From Candidatus Mailhella excrementigallinarum (GTDB lineage: Bacteria; Desulfobacterota; Desulfovibrionia; Desulfovibrionales; Desulfovibrionaceae): DNA of 64,000 bases. The notes under the pieces are model-generated. The model did no database searches and was not told the DNA's origin. It was given only the letters and a program-made list of their open reading frames with translations. Shown piece by piece: positions 9,580-18,647 of this stretch. Every line of letters starts with the position of its first letter. The stretch's first letter is position 1. The DNA lies in contig CALUUZ010000010.1 in assembly GCA_944324075.1 (NCBI GenBank), positions 1-64,000 on the forward strand, in the 5' to 3' direction. Both the position numbers and the translations under genes were made by a program.

Positions 9580-10437
9580 ATGGAACAGCGTATGACCATG
9601 CATCCTGAAGATTTTGATTTTCCACTCACCGTTCGTTACGGAGAAATCGGCTTTGACGGTGTTGCAACCCTTCCTTCTCTGGCCAACTGGCTTCAGGAAG
9701 CGGCGGGACAGAGCGCCAGTTCTCTCGGCTTCGGCGAGGAAACCCTGGCCCCACTCGGGCTGAGCTGGATACTGGCCCGGCTCGCTCTGCGCATCATCCG
9801 CCTCCCCCATGCAGGAGAACAGCTCCGCGTCCGCACCTGGCCCTCTGCGCTCGATCGCTTCGGACATCGCGGCTATGAAGTCTATGATGCCCGAGAGCAT
9901 CTGATAGTCACAGGAACCAGCGCATGGACAATCATGAACCTGAATGAGCGCAGGCTTGCTCCCATTCCCATGGAGCTGGCCGAAGTCTACCCGCAGAAAC
10001 CGCGCCCCTGTCTCCCCTTCTGTTGTCGCACCCTGCCCCGGATGGCCGGAGAAATCAGCGCACAAGGCACCCTCCTGCGGGTCCGACGGGATGATCTGGA
10101 TATCAACGGCCATGTCAACAATGCGCGTTATCTGGCCTGGCTCATGGAACCTCTTCCCGCTCCCCCCGCCGATTCCGGCAATCATCTGATCCCCGCCATG
10201 CTCGACGTCAGCTTCCGAGCCGAATGTTTCCCTGGTGACGAGCTGAACAGCCTATGCGCGCCCGCACCAGTATCTGACAGCATGCATGAACTTATCCGGC
10301 AGGAACACCATCTCTTTCCCCACCGACAATCAGACGGATACGCCATACTGCACGCCATCCACCGCAGGCAGGGCGGCAAGACTGAAGAAAGCTGCCGTGC
10401 TCTTTCCCTATGGAAAAAAAGTCCGCTGAACGCATAG
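9580..10437 (+). CDS. Acyl-ACP thioesterase
   Basis: A 285-residue protein of the acyl-ACP thioesterase family, which releases free fatty acids from acyl carrier protein. It has the tandem hotdog layout: the N-terminal half carries YGEIGFDGVATLPSLANWLQEAA and the second half carries LDINGHVNNARYLAW near residues 175-190, containing the conserved Asn-x-His-x-Asn active-site pattern of this family. The start is uncertain: ATG 9580 (Met-Glu-Gln-Arg) or ATG 9592 (Met-Thr-Met-His), the second with GGA seven bases upstream. It lies about 30 bases behind the carbonic anhydrase gene. No membrane segment is visible. Confidence 0.87.
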   Translation: MEQRMTMHPEDFDFPLTVRYGEIGFDGVATLPSLANWLQEAAGQSASSLGFGEETLAPLGLSWILARLALRIIRLPHAGEQLRVRTWPSALDRFGHRGYEVYDAREHLIVTGTSAWTIMNLNERRLAPIPMELAEVYPQKPRPCLPFCCRTLPRMAGEISAQGTLLRVRRDDLDINGHVNNARYLAWLMEPLPAPPADSGNHLIPAMLDVSFRAECFPGDELNSLCAPAPVSDSMHELIRQEHHLFPHRQSDGYAILHAIHRRQGGKTEESCRALSLWKKSPLNA

Positions 10438-10893
10438 CGCGGCCTCAGAGTACTACGGCAAACAGCTTTCATTGCTGTACGACAAATTCAGCAATATCAG
10501 ACGGATTATACTGATAGGAAACAGGATCACTTCGGGACACACGGCAGAATCTCTTTAAAGCAGTATGATATTCCATCAAACGATCTGATAGTGGAAAGTC
10601 TGCTGGTGAAGCTCTCCATCCATACCTTTGCCACGCACAGTGAACAGGAAGTGGCCGGGTAAGCAGAAGCCATGGAACAGGTTTTCCAGTCTTGGGTACA
10701 TATCTCATTGACGGAAAATTATATCCACCTGCTTCACCGGGATTTGCTCCGTCACAGCGACAAAGACAAACGCCATTGGTGGGTCAGTATAACAATACTC
10801 CCAACCGTGGTCACTTTTGCCGCTCAGGAGCGACAGACAGGCGTCGTCTTTGAATCGGGCTTTGCACCATTGTAATACAATAAATTAAATCAA
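10438..10893. other. Spacer with unassigned decayed coding stretches
   Basis: About 450 bases between the thioesterase gene and the AT-rich fragment. On the minus strand an open stretch of about 55 codons runs from near 10875 to 10718 (including GWEYCYTDPPMAFVFV), and another of 79 codons from 10708 to 10469 (ending PSDIAEFVVQQ). Neither has a good ribosome site and I recognise neither. They could be gene remnants at the edge of the island; base composition drops sharply at about 10872. Confidence 0.35.
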
Positions 10894-11157
10894 TTATAAG
10901 ATTGGATTGATGATTTGAAGTTTTCTCCAAGCATAATTACCATCCTTGTTTGTATATATACCAAAATCAGTATCTTCACAATCTTTAGATTTATCAATGG
11001 TAATATTAGCTTTATATTTTCCATATATGCTATATATGTTATGCAACATTTTTGTAAAGTAAAAATACTTCGAAAGTTCACCGAGAAAATAGCTATCTGC
11101 TTTTATAAAAAATGTTTTCGCTTCCTTATGATTCAAGGAAAGAATATTGTTTGCCAT
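10894..11157 (-). pseudogene. N-terminal fragment resembling a defence-type reverse transcriptase
   Basis: An 87-codon frame in very AT-rich DNA. The start is good: TAAGGAAG five to six bases before ATG 11157, and 56 bases after the stop of the DUF5655 gene. The protein begins with LNHKEAKTFFIKADSYF and later has NKDGNYAWRKLQIINP. From memory of the family, several bacterial RTs (abortive-infection or DRT-like groups) start with a similar EAKxFFLKxESY segment and have NKDGKYAWRPxQxIHP just before the RT palm domain. Here the frame ends directly after this motif, and no catalytic YxDD region follows in any frame nearby. I read it as a truncated RT at the end of the restriction operon. It could also be a small unrelated protein; an RT profile search would decide. 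Confidence 0.5.
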
Positions 11158-11213
11158 AATACTTCCTTAGAAGAAATTTCTGACTTTACCTATCTGGGTA
11201 ATAAATAGAAGAC

Positions 11214-12161
11214 CTAACTTTCCTGATAGGCGCGCTCAATCAGGGGTTTGGCTTTGGTTAAATCGTCCATGGTGCGCAGGGAAAGTTCCAGATCGCCTGT
11301 TCCCCAGTGGCCTTTATCGCGCACATTGCGGCTGAAATTCCTTTCCAGTGTCACGTTGTCCGGGTCAAGGTGAAGCCAGAGCTTGAACCAGCCATGCATG
11401 GGACAGAGACAGACAAAGTTTTTCAGGCGAGTAAAGGCGACATACAGTTGCAATTCCTTTACATTGATATCGTCACCCAGGGAAAAGATGAAGCTGCACA
11501 GTTCCTCGTACAGGATACGCTGCTCATCGGGCATGGCGGCAAGCTGGTCAGCTACGCTGCTTCTGCTTTCAAGAGAAGATTCCGAATCGACGGGAACGGG
11601 TTCCGCAGGGGCGGTTCCCTGCGGGAGTCCGCCCGGCTCACTGGTGGACGGAGTGGCCTGCGCCGGATTTATCCATTCCAGCATCAGCAGACTGTCCCCA
11701 AAGTATTGATAGCGGATCAATTCAATATTGCGCCCGATCTGCGCCACGGCGTGTTCGTCAAATTTGGTAAAGTCTCCGGCGATGCACAGCACGCGCGTGC
11801 CGCTCCATTCTATGGCATCGGCAATTTCCCGGCCGAAACGATCCAGAACCAGCAATTTGAATTCCGCCCGGTGGTCAAGCAGCCAGTCCAGATAATAGAG
11901 GCCCTGGTTGATGACATTTTCATTTTTGTGGCGTTTATATTCCAGAATGACCGGACAATTGTTTTCATCCAGCCCAAGGGAATCTATGCGGCCGCCATGA
12001 ATTCTGCCCGTGCTGTATTCACTGGCGACAAAGCGTATGCCAAGAAAACACTCCATGTGCTTCTGCATAAGGTTATGCAATTCTCTTTCAAGCGGGGCCG
12101 TATGGCTTGGCAGAGGATGTGCATCATCGGCTGAAAACTGAAACAGTTTAATATCGCTCAT
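11214..12161 (-). CDS. DUF5655 protein with PD-(D/E)XK nuclease-like N-terminal domain
   Basis: A 315-residue protein. Residues 20-160 form a NucS-like/PD-(D/E)XK module: Asp60 in GGRIDSLGLDE and Glu74-x-Lys76 in VILEYKRHKN fit the Asp...Glu-x-Lys catalytic pattern. Residues 165-205 are a Ser/Pro linker. Residues 215-313 match the DUF5655 domain, with FTRLKNFVCLCPMHGWFKLWLHL and GHWGTGDLELSL. Such proteins are often found with restriction systems and are predicted DNA endonucleases; the target is unknown. It is 54 bases downstream of hsdS on the same strand, so probably in the hsd operon, and the RT-like fragment follows. An accessory defence role is inference. Confidence 0.82.
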   Translation of the reverse strand: MSDIKLFQFSADDAHPLPSHTAPLERELHNLMQKHMECFLGIRFVASEYSTGRIHGGRIDSLGLDENNCPVILEYKRHKNENVINQGLYYLDWLLDHRAEFKLLVLDRFGREIADAIEWSGTRVLCIAGDFTKFDEHAVAQIGRNIELIRYQYFGDSLLMLEWINPAQATPSTSEPGGLPQGTAPAEPVPVDSESSLESRSSVADQLAAMPDEQRILYEELCSFIFSLGDDINVKELQLYVAFTRLKNFVCLCPMHGWFKLWLHLDPDNVTLERNFSRNVRDKGHWGTGDLELSLRTMDDLTKAKPLIERAYQES

Positions 12162-12215
12162 GAAATTCTTGCCTTGGATCCATGTTTTGTTTACCTGATA
12201 CCTGCCGTAACCAGA

Positions 12216-13562
12216 TTACATGCTTCCGTTGTTCTGTAGAGTGTCTCTCGCAGAACCATGCGTCCCCAACTCCCCCCGAAACGCCCTGGCCAGAATGGCT
12301 TTTTTCATCAGGCCGATCTGGCTCAACACATTTTCGGCGGCTTCTCGGATGTGCCGTTCCTTCGCAAGAAGATTATCAAGGATGCGGACAATTTCCTGTT
12401 GTTCGGGGAGGGAGGGGACAGAGATAACAAAAGCACCTAATTTTTTTGCATTTATATTGGACTGGTTGACACCATCACTTTTTACATTATTGCAGTATTC
12501 TTTAGCCTTATGCGAATTCATCACATAGTTTAGGTATGGACCAGTAAGACGATTTTTCTTGTAGTTCATTTTGATAAGATAACCTGCATATATTGCAGGA
12601 CATTCTCCACGATAAATAGCTGTTTTTCCAACAAGTTCAGAACTATTAGTTCTATTGAAAAGGACATCGTTAGGAAACAATAGATATTTTTGAATATCAT
12701 CTTGATCGTCAGAGTATGCTAAATTACTCCAATCTATTTCACCATCCTGTAAGTTTCCCATACGAAGAACAACCGTAGAGCCAATTTCCTTCGATTTTTT
12801 TGCAGTTCCATATTTAAGACTATGACAAAGTGAAGTGATAGATTCTTCTTTCCAACTAGAAATTTGTATCTTGTTTTCCTCTCTCCACCTCTCTGTCAGT
12901 TCCCCCGTAAACGCCTTGTGCAGAATGGCAGCCTTGCGAATCTCAAAGCCGTCAAGCACGGCTTCCGCTTTTGATTTGGCTTCATCCAGCCTGGCAAAGA
13001 GGGATTCGATGCGGTCAACGATGCGTTGTTGCTCGTCGAACGGGGGGAGGGGAAATACAGCGTCAAGTATGACTTTCTCTGAAACTCTAGGAAGATTGAT
13101 GCCGTTGGAGTTGGCAATGGCGTATTCTTGAAAATAACCTAGATTAAAAAAATAATTGATGAATTTGCTATTTGCTCTGGATAGGCAATCAAAAACAAGA
13201 ATATCAGTAGAACAAACACCATCAAAGTTCGCGATGTCGTGCTTATTCAGATACGGGCGTAACTTTCCGTAGAGTATCTGGCCAGGGTGGAAGATATTTT
13301 TTAGACTCCGAACTCCTTCAGCAGAAGCAAAACCTGTAATGCCATTATCTTTTTCAAAATGTTCAAGGCCAATATATCGAAGGGATAGTGAAGAAAAATC
13401 CTCGGTTTTTTCTTTTGAGGCAGAAAGTACATTCCCCAATCTCACCCACCTCCACCCTTCCGGCAGGGGATACGGCTGTTCCTCCACGGGAATCTCGGCC
13501 ACTTCATCCGGCGCCAACAGAGAGCCTTGCACCTTGGCAGCGTTCTTGCGGGGGCGGGCCAT
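12216..13562 (-). CDS. hsdS: Type I restriction-modification specificity subunit HsdS
   Basis: A 448-residue DNA-recognition subunit that directs the HsdM and HsdR subunits. Two target-recognition domains are visible: the first begins LPEGWRWVRLGNV (about residue 30) and ends with the conserved helix PFDEQQRIVDRIESLF; the second covers about 240-390 and ends SLPEQQEIVRILDNLL. Each helix is followed by the usual KAAILHKAFTGEL and KKAILARAFRGEL repeats. The first frame extends further upstream, but ATG 13562 (Met-Ala-Arg-Pro) overlaps the hsdM stop by one base (TGATG), which sets the start. The second recognition domain (roughly 12430-12850) is clearly AT-richer than its surroundings, as expected of exchanged specificity modules. 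Confidence 0.93.
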   Translation of the reverse strand: MARPRKNAAKVQGSLLAPDEVAEIPVEEQPYPLPEGWRWVRLGNVLSASKEKTEDFSSLSLRYIGLEHFEKDNGITGFASAEGVRSLKNIFHPGQILYGKLRPYLNKHDIANFDGVCSTDILVFDCLSRANSKFINYFFNLGYFQEYAIANSNGINLPRVSEKVILDAVFPLPPFDEQQRIVDRIESLFARLDEAKSKAEAVLDGFEIRKAAILHKAFTGELTERWREENKIQISSWKEESITSLCHSLKYGTAKKSKEIGSTVVLRMGNLQDGEIDWSNLAYSDDQDDIQKYLLFPNDVLFNRTNSSELVGKTAIYRGECPAIYAGYLIKMNYKKNRLTGPYLNYVMNSHKAKEYCNNVKSDGVNQSNINAKKLGAFVISVPSLPEQQEIVRILDNLLAKERHIREAAENVLSQIGLMKKAILARAFRGELGTHGSARDTLQNNGSM

Positions 13563-14980
13563 CAGTCCGCCTCCCTGTTGGTCAGGTTTTGCAACTCCCG
13601 CACCACGCTTTTCATGAGGTCCACAGCCTCTTCCAGCCGAGCGATGCATTCCTCGCCGCTGTCGATGGGGTCGGGCAGGTCGTCATATTCCAGCAGGGAG
13701 TCATCCCGGATGAGGCCGAGGTCAAGGCTGTCCGCCCTGGCCTGTATCTCTTCGCGGGTGAAGACACTCCAGCGTTCGTCCCGCACCGCGCGGCGGTCTT
13801 TGGCCTCATAGGCGGTCTCAAAGTTTGCGAAGTGCTCTTCCCTGAGCGGGGTGGTTTTGCCGAAGGAAGGCATGTTGGTGCGCAGGTCGTAAAACCACAC
13901 CTCTTTGGTATTGCCCTTGTCGCTCTGGCCGCGCGCGAAAAACAGCACGTTGGTTTTCACGCCCTGGGCGTAGAAAATGCCCGTGGGCAGGCGCAACACC
14001 GTATGCAGGTCGCATTTGTCCATGAGGTCGGCGCGGATACGGCCGCCATCGCCGTCGGCAAAAAGGACGTTATCCGGCAGCACCACGGCGGCCCGGCCGC
14101 CACGCTTGAGACTGCGGTAAATATGCTGCAAGAAATTCAACTGCTTGTTGCTGGTGGCAAAGGCAAAATCGTCACGGGTGGCCCGTTCTCCGCCTTTCTT
14201 GGTACCAAAGGGCGGATTGGTGAGTACCAGGTCATAACCTTTCAGAGCTTTGCCAGCGGTGGAGAGCGTGTCGGCAAGCAGGATTTCCCCTTCAATGCCG
14301 TGCAGCATGGCGTTCATCAGGGCCAGGCGATGCGTATCGTGCACCAGCTCGCAGCCGGTAAAGGCTTTCTGTTTCTGAAAGATAGCCTGCTCCTCGTCCA
14401 GATCAAAATACTCGTCGGTCTGATCCTTCAGGTAACGGTCGGCGGCAATCATGAAACCAAAGGTGCCGCAGGCCGGATCGTTGCACAGTTCTCCGACCCG
14501 GGGCTTCATGAGACGAACCATCACATCAATGAGCACGCGCGGCGTGAAATACTGGCCCGCTCCGGATTTTTTCTCATTGGCATTTTTTTCCAGCAGACCT
14601 TCATACAGGTTGCCCAGGCCCTCTTCCCGCGCGGAATACCAGTCCAGGGCATTGATGCTGGAAATAATCTTTTCCAGATTTTTGGGTTCGTCGATGTTGG
14701 ATACCGCGCCCTGATAGATCTCCCGCACCCGACCCGTGCCGTTTTCACTCAGTTCGGCCAGCACCTGTTTGTAAACGTGTTTCAGTTCAATGCCGCTTTT
14801 GGCAGCCAGCACGTCCCAGCGGCAGGCTTCGGGAATGGCGGATTCCGTGCCGGTTTCCCCGGCCATTTTCAGGAACAGGATATAGGTCAGCTCGGTCACA
14901 TACTGGTGGTAGGTGATGCCGTCATCCCGCAGGACATTGCAGAGGTTCCACAGTTTGGCGACAATTTCCCGTGTGGTCAT
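13562..14980 (-). CDS. hsdM: Type I restriction-modification methyltransferase subunit HsdM
   Basis: A 472-residue N6-adenine methyltransferase subunit. Visible parts: the N-terminal HsdM domain (LWNLCNVLRDDGITYHQYVTELTYILFLKM in pieces), the SAM-binding motif I DPACGTFGF near residue 170, and catalytic motif IV LTNPPFG near residue 250. It methylates the host recognition site and forms the complex with HsdS and HsdR. Its stop overlaps the hsdS start by one base and its ATG overlaps the hsdR stop (ATGA), so the three genes are translationally coupled. Odd point: motif I reads GTFGF, where GTGGF is usual; the catalytic NPPF is intact. Confidence 0.94.
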   Translation of the reverse strand: MTTREIVAKLWNLCNVLRDDGITYHQYVTELTYILFLKMAGETGTESAIPEACRWDVLAAKSGIELKHVYKQVLAELSENGTGRVREIYQGAVSNIDEPKNLEKIISSINALDWYSAREEGLGNLYEGLLEKNANEKKSGAGQYFTPRVLIDVMVRLMKPRVGELCNDPACGTFGFMIAADRYLKDQTDEYFDLDEEQAIFQKQKAFTGCELVHDTHRLALMNAMLHGIEGEILLADTLSTAGKALKGYDLVLTNPPFGTKKGGERATRDDFAFATSNKQLNFLQHIYRSLKRGGRAAVVLPDNVLFADGDGGRIRADLMDKCDLHTVLRLPTGIFYAQGVKTNVLFFARGQSDKGNTKEVWFYDLRTNMPSFGKTTPLREEHFANFETAYEAKDRRAVRDERWSVFTREEIQARADSLDLGLIRDDSLLEYDDLPDPIDSGEECIARLEEAVDLMKSVVRELQNLTNREAD

Positions 14981-17900
14981 GCGGCAAGGCCCCCATCGTC
15001 ATACAGATAGGTATTCAATTCAGTCACAATGCTTTCCAGCTGATTGTTGAACAGTTTGTTCAGCGCGGCAAAGCCGCCCTTCTCCCGGAAGATGACGCTT
15101 TCGTCAAAGGTATGGACTGACAGTACGGACTCGTTGAGCAGGTATTTTTCCATGCGGTCGATCCATTTTTCTTCGGCCCTGGAAAAGTTGTGCGCCTGCT
15201 TCAGCCGGGCCACGGCGCGGCGGATGCGCTCCTCGTGTCCCAGAAGTTCGGCATTGATGCCATAGCGCCGAATGAGACTGATGATGTCGGCGGCAATATC
15301 CTTATTGCTCGTGTGAGAAAGGGCGGAGTTGAGCTGCCGGAGGGTAAAGCCCTCCCGTCCCAGAGCCAGACGCAGACTCTTGAGGCTTGCGCGACTGAGG
15401 TCGGCCGGGCGCGTGCAGATGATGTTCAGGGCCGCTATCTCGTCGCGTTGTTCCCGCACAAAGCGGGCAAAGGATTCCAGATAGTCGCCGGGGCGAAGAT
15501 TATCCTTGCCGTACCCCCGCGTATGACCGGTGAGCGCATCCGGCGTGTCGGAAAGAACAATGGGGCGGCGGCCTGGAGAGCCTTCATTCTGGATAAGCTC
15601 AAACAGGTCGCGTTTGGACAGCAACAGGGCCTTTGCCTCACGCGGGCGCAAATCCTGCACGCGCTCGATGAAAGCATCGGGCGTGTCACCGGCCATATCG
15701 GCAAAGTGCTGCCTGAGTTCCTCCGTCATGGAACGCTTGCGGCGTTGCAGTTTGGCAATAAACTGGTTGATCTGGTTCAGGAGCTGCGCAGGCTCCTCCA
15801 TTGCCTCCAGCCCGTCCAGAAGTTGGGAAAAAGTGGCCGCCGGGTTGCTGACCACAGGCTTCATGGAAGTGAGCGGCTCAAGGACCGAGTACAGCCCCAC
15901 AGCGTCATATACTTCAAAATGGTCTTTCCCGATGTCCGGACAGAGCCTGGTGGCGCGACCCAGCATCTGTTCATACAGGATGCGGGACTTTACCCGGCGC
16001 AGGAAGACAAGGCGGGTGATTTCGGGCACATCAATGCCGGTGGTGAGCAGATCCACCGTCACCACAATGCTGGGGAGGCTTTCATTCTTGAAACGGCGTA
16101 TGGCCTCATCAATATTCTTGCGATTACCGATGCTGCCGGTGATCTTCATGACGGCATCCGTATCCACCAGCTCCTCGGCGTAAATCTCCTTGAGGATGCG
16201 GACGATCATATCCGCGTGATGGTCATCGACGGCATAAATGAGCGTCTTGCCGGAGGAAGCGTCTTCGGGATCAATGTCTTTGGCGATTTCCCGCAAAATT
16301 TCGCGGTTGAAGTTCTCATTGATCACGGTCTTGTTGAAGTTGTCCACATCAAAATCAAGCTCGTCTTCCAGCTGATCGCTGTTGGTGACTTCGCCGGTAA
16401 CGGGATCATAGAGGGCCACGGTATCGCCGGGTTTGTAGTGAATGCCCTGTTCACTGAGAACAGTGCTGAGCTGGTGCGGCGCGTCATGGTCCACCAGAAA
16501 TCCGTCAATAACCGCCTCCCGGTAGAGGTAGGTGAACACGGGGGGCCCGAAAATTTCCGTGGTGTGGAGCGCGGGCGTGGCCGTCAGAGCGATTTTGACC
16601 GCCTGAAAATAGTCAATAACCTCCCGGTATTTGCTCTGGTAGTCGCGCTGGTCGCGGTACAACTGCTCGTCGTCGGTCATTTCCCGGTCAAGGATATAAC
16701 CCCGGTGCGCTTCATCAACGATAATCAGATCATAGTCGGTGACCGCGGGCATGGATTCGCTGCCTTCGCTGTACAGAATACGTTTGACCATGCCCTGCAC
16801 GGTGGCGACGTGGACGCGGGTTTCCCTGTCGATGGTCTTATCCGTCAGCCCGTTGACGGCGTAGATTTCGTCCAGGGGATGCAGTTCCTCCAGCTTCACA
16901 TCCTTGAATACGTCAAGGGCCTGTGTGCCCAGGGCGTTGCGATCCACAAGGAACAGGATGCGGCGGAAGCGTCCGCTTTTCAAAAAGCGGTACATCATGC
17001 CCAGCACGGTCCGGGTTTTGCCCGTACCCGTTGCCATGGCCAGCAGAACCGTTTGCGCGCCGTTCCTCACGGCCCGTTCGGCCGCCTCGACGGCGCGGAG
17101 CTGGTATTCACGCAGATTGAGCCCGTTTTTATCGGTAAGAAAGTCGGCGGCCATGGCTTCAAGGCGCTGGTTGCCCCGGGCAATATCGCGCTCCAGAAGC
17201 TCTTCAAGCCCGGAGGGGCTCATCCAGCCATGCAGGGCCTGGGGCGCGTTGGACGCATTGCGCACATCCTGAAACCAGATGCCGGATTTTTCCTCGTATT
17301 GCCGGACATAGGGTCTGCCATTGGCGGCAAAGAGAAAGGGCACGCGGAAACCGCGCCATTCGCCTATGGTGTGGGCATGATGCTCCTTGCGGATATGGCG
17401 GGCGTAGTCCTTGCACTGATGGTCGAGCACAGCGGGAATGTCCTTATGACTGACCTTGGCCTCAATGATGCCCACCAGCCGCGTGCCAGCAAACAGGGCA
17501 TAGTCGGCAAAGCCCCTGTCGCCCGCCGAGGAATCCGTGGGCCATTCGGCTATGGCCAGATTCCGCCCGGCTTGCGGGCGTGTGCCGAGGGAATGGCGCA
17601 GGGTTTCGGAATCCGCCTCCCAGCCCACTTTTCTGAGCTGTTCGTCAATGAGATACCGGGTTTCAGCCTCAGACACACGGCGTTTGCCCGCGGCAACGGC
17701 GGCGCGTTTGCGGCGGATGTCTTCCGGCACGGCGGATGCCTGCGCGGCGCGGGAAACCGCCTGATCCGCCAGTGCGTTTTCCTGTCCGGCTTCCACTTTT
17801 GATTCGGATGGGGACGGTCCGGAGATTTCGGCATCTTGAGGCGCGACAAAATTCTGTTGCCGATAGGATTCATCGCCGTAGGTCTGAAAAAACCACCCGC

Positions 17901-18246
17901 ACAGACTGTGCGTGATCTGCAAAAAGTACAGCGTCTTTGTTTCCGGGATTTTCAATCCTTCATGGGCAGCCTTGTTGCGGACCTTACGCATCAGGTGGAA
18001 GGCGGCGGCGACATCCGCAGGAAGCACCTCGCGCCGCTGAAGAATGTCGATGCGCTCCACCGCGTCGCAGGGCGCGGGCAAGGTGATGTCGTCCAGGGCG
18101 AACATGACCCGGATCATGCCTTCGCACAGCAGGCCAGCCTTCATCAGGCAGGATTGCGGATCCGAACGCAGATAGCGTTCGGCCAGTATGCCGAGTTCCG
18201 CCAGCTCCGGAAATTTTTCGTGCAGAAACGCAAAGTTGGAAGCCAT
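14977..18246 (-). CDS. hsdR: Type I restriction endonuclease subunit HsdR
   Basis: A 1089-residue motor and nuclease subunit. Residues 1-120 look like a DUF4145 domain, found at the start of many EcoKI-type HsdR proteins. The nuclease core has Asp248 in GFADYALFAG and Glu262-Ala-Lys264, the PD-(D/E)XK pattern. The translocase follows with Walker A MATGTGKT near residue 410, DEAHRG (motif II), TATPALHT (motif III) and the C-terminal helicase motif GRATRL. It cleaves unmodified foreign DNA after ATP-driven translocation. It is first in the operon hsdR-hsdM-hsdS and a sigma-70-like promoter is visible at 18380-18408. The frame is complete with no sign of decay, in contrast to the neighbouring island genes. 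Confidence 0.95.
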   Translation of the reverse strand: MASNFAFLHEKFPELAELGILAERYLRSDPQSCLMKAGLLCEGMIRVMFALDDITLPAPCDAVERIDILQRREVLPADVAAAFHLMRKVRNKAAHEGLKIPETKTLYFLQITHSLCGWFFQTYGDESYRQQNFVAPQDAEISGPSPSESKVEAGQENALADQAVSRAAQASAVPEDIRRKRAAVAAGKRRVSEAETRYLIDEQLRKVGWEADSETLRHSLGTRPQAGRNLAIAEWPTDSSAGDRGFADYALFAGTRLVGIIEAKVSHKDIPAVLDHQCKDYARHIRKEHHAHTIGEWRGFRVPFLFAANGRPYVRQYEEKSGIWFQDVRNASNAPQALHGWMSPSGLEELLERDIARGNQRLEAMAADFLTDKNGLNLREYQLRAVEAAERAVRNGAQTVLLAMATGTGKTRTVLGMMYRFLKSGRFRRILFLVDRNALGTQALDVFKDVKLEELHPLDEIYAVNGLTDKTIDRETRVHVATVQGMVKRILYSEGSESMPAVTDYDLIIVDEAHRGYILDREMTDDEQLYRDQRDYQSKYREVIDYFQAVKIALTATPALHTTEIFGPPVFTYLYREAVIDGFLVDHDAPHQLSTVLSEQGIHYKPGDTVALYDPVTGEVTNSDQLEDELDFDVDNFNKTVINENFNREILREIAKDIDPEDASSGKTLIYAVDDHHADMIVRILKEIYAEELVDTDAVMKITGSIGNRKNIDEAIRRFKNESLPSIVVTVDLLTTGIDVPEITRLVFLRRVKSRILYEQMLGRATRLCPDIGKDHFEVYDAVGLYSVLEPLTSMKPVVSNPAATFSQLLDGLEAMEEPAQLLNQINQFIAKLQRRKRSMTEELRQHFADMAGDTPDAFIERVQDLRPREAKALLLSKRDLFELIQNEGSPGRRPIVLSDTPDALTGHTRGYGKDNLRPGDYLESFARFVREQRDEIAALNIICTRPADLSRASLKSLRLALGREGFTLRQLNSALSHTSNKDIAADIISLIRRYGINAELLGHEERIRRAVARLKQAHNFSRAEEKWIDRMEKYLLNESVLSVHTFDESVIFREKGGFAALNKLFNNQLESIVTELNTYLYDDGGLAA

Positions 18247-18379
18247 GCGCTATCTCCCCAAAACGGCATTGTTTATCTTGCAACCCAATGCGCAGAACCT
18301 CTTTGCCGGAAAAGTTTCAGGCTCCCCATGGACTCGTTTTCCGACGCATACGGATTTGTCCAATATAAAAAACACTGTT

Positions 18380-18408
18380 ATTATATATCCTATCCGACAA
18401 AAAGGCAA
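18380..18408 (-). promoter_or_regulatory. Sigma-70-type promoter of the hsd operon
   Basis: Read on the minus strand: -35 TTGCCT (18408-18403), a 17-base spacer, and a perfect -10 TATAAT (18385-18380). Predicted transcription start is near 18373, giving a leader of about 125 bases before the hsdR ATG at 18246. The surrounding 18247-18647 stretch shows no convincing gene. Confidence 0.6.
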
Positions 18409-18647
18409 AACCATACGATGCCCCTGGTCCGTTTCTGCCCGCATCAAGCCGGTTTTAGCGTGCCTGCCGTTGGATTATCACTCCGGGCAGAGTCCTGTCC
18501 CGTATCTTTGGATATACATCGAAGGCGGCCCAAATGAAGGCGGGACATTTTCCGGCCCGGTTTCATCTGTTGGTGGCTGTGACTTCTACGACTCTCAACT
18601 TATTGATATCCATATCCGCCTGACAAGTATTCTGATATAATTCCTGT

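Noticed and set aside
13388-15010. 540-codon plus-strand open frame
   Set aside because: Antisense to hsdM and the start of hsdS, which have complete family motifs.
15190-17802. 870-codon plus-strand open frame
   Set aside because: It lies antisense to the intact hsdR gene and has no domain; long antisense frames are expected in GC-rich coding DNA.
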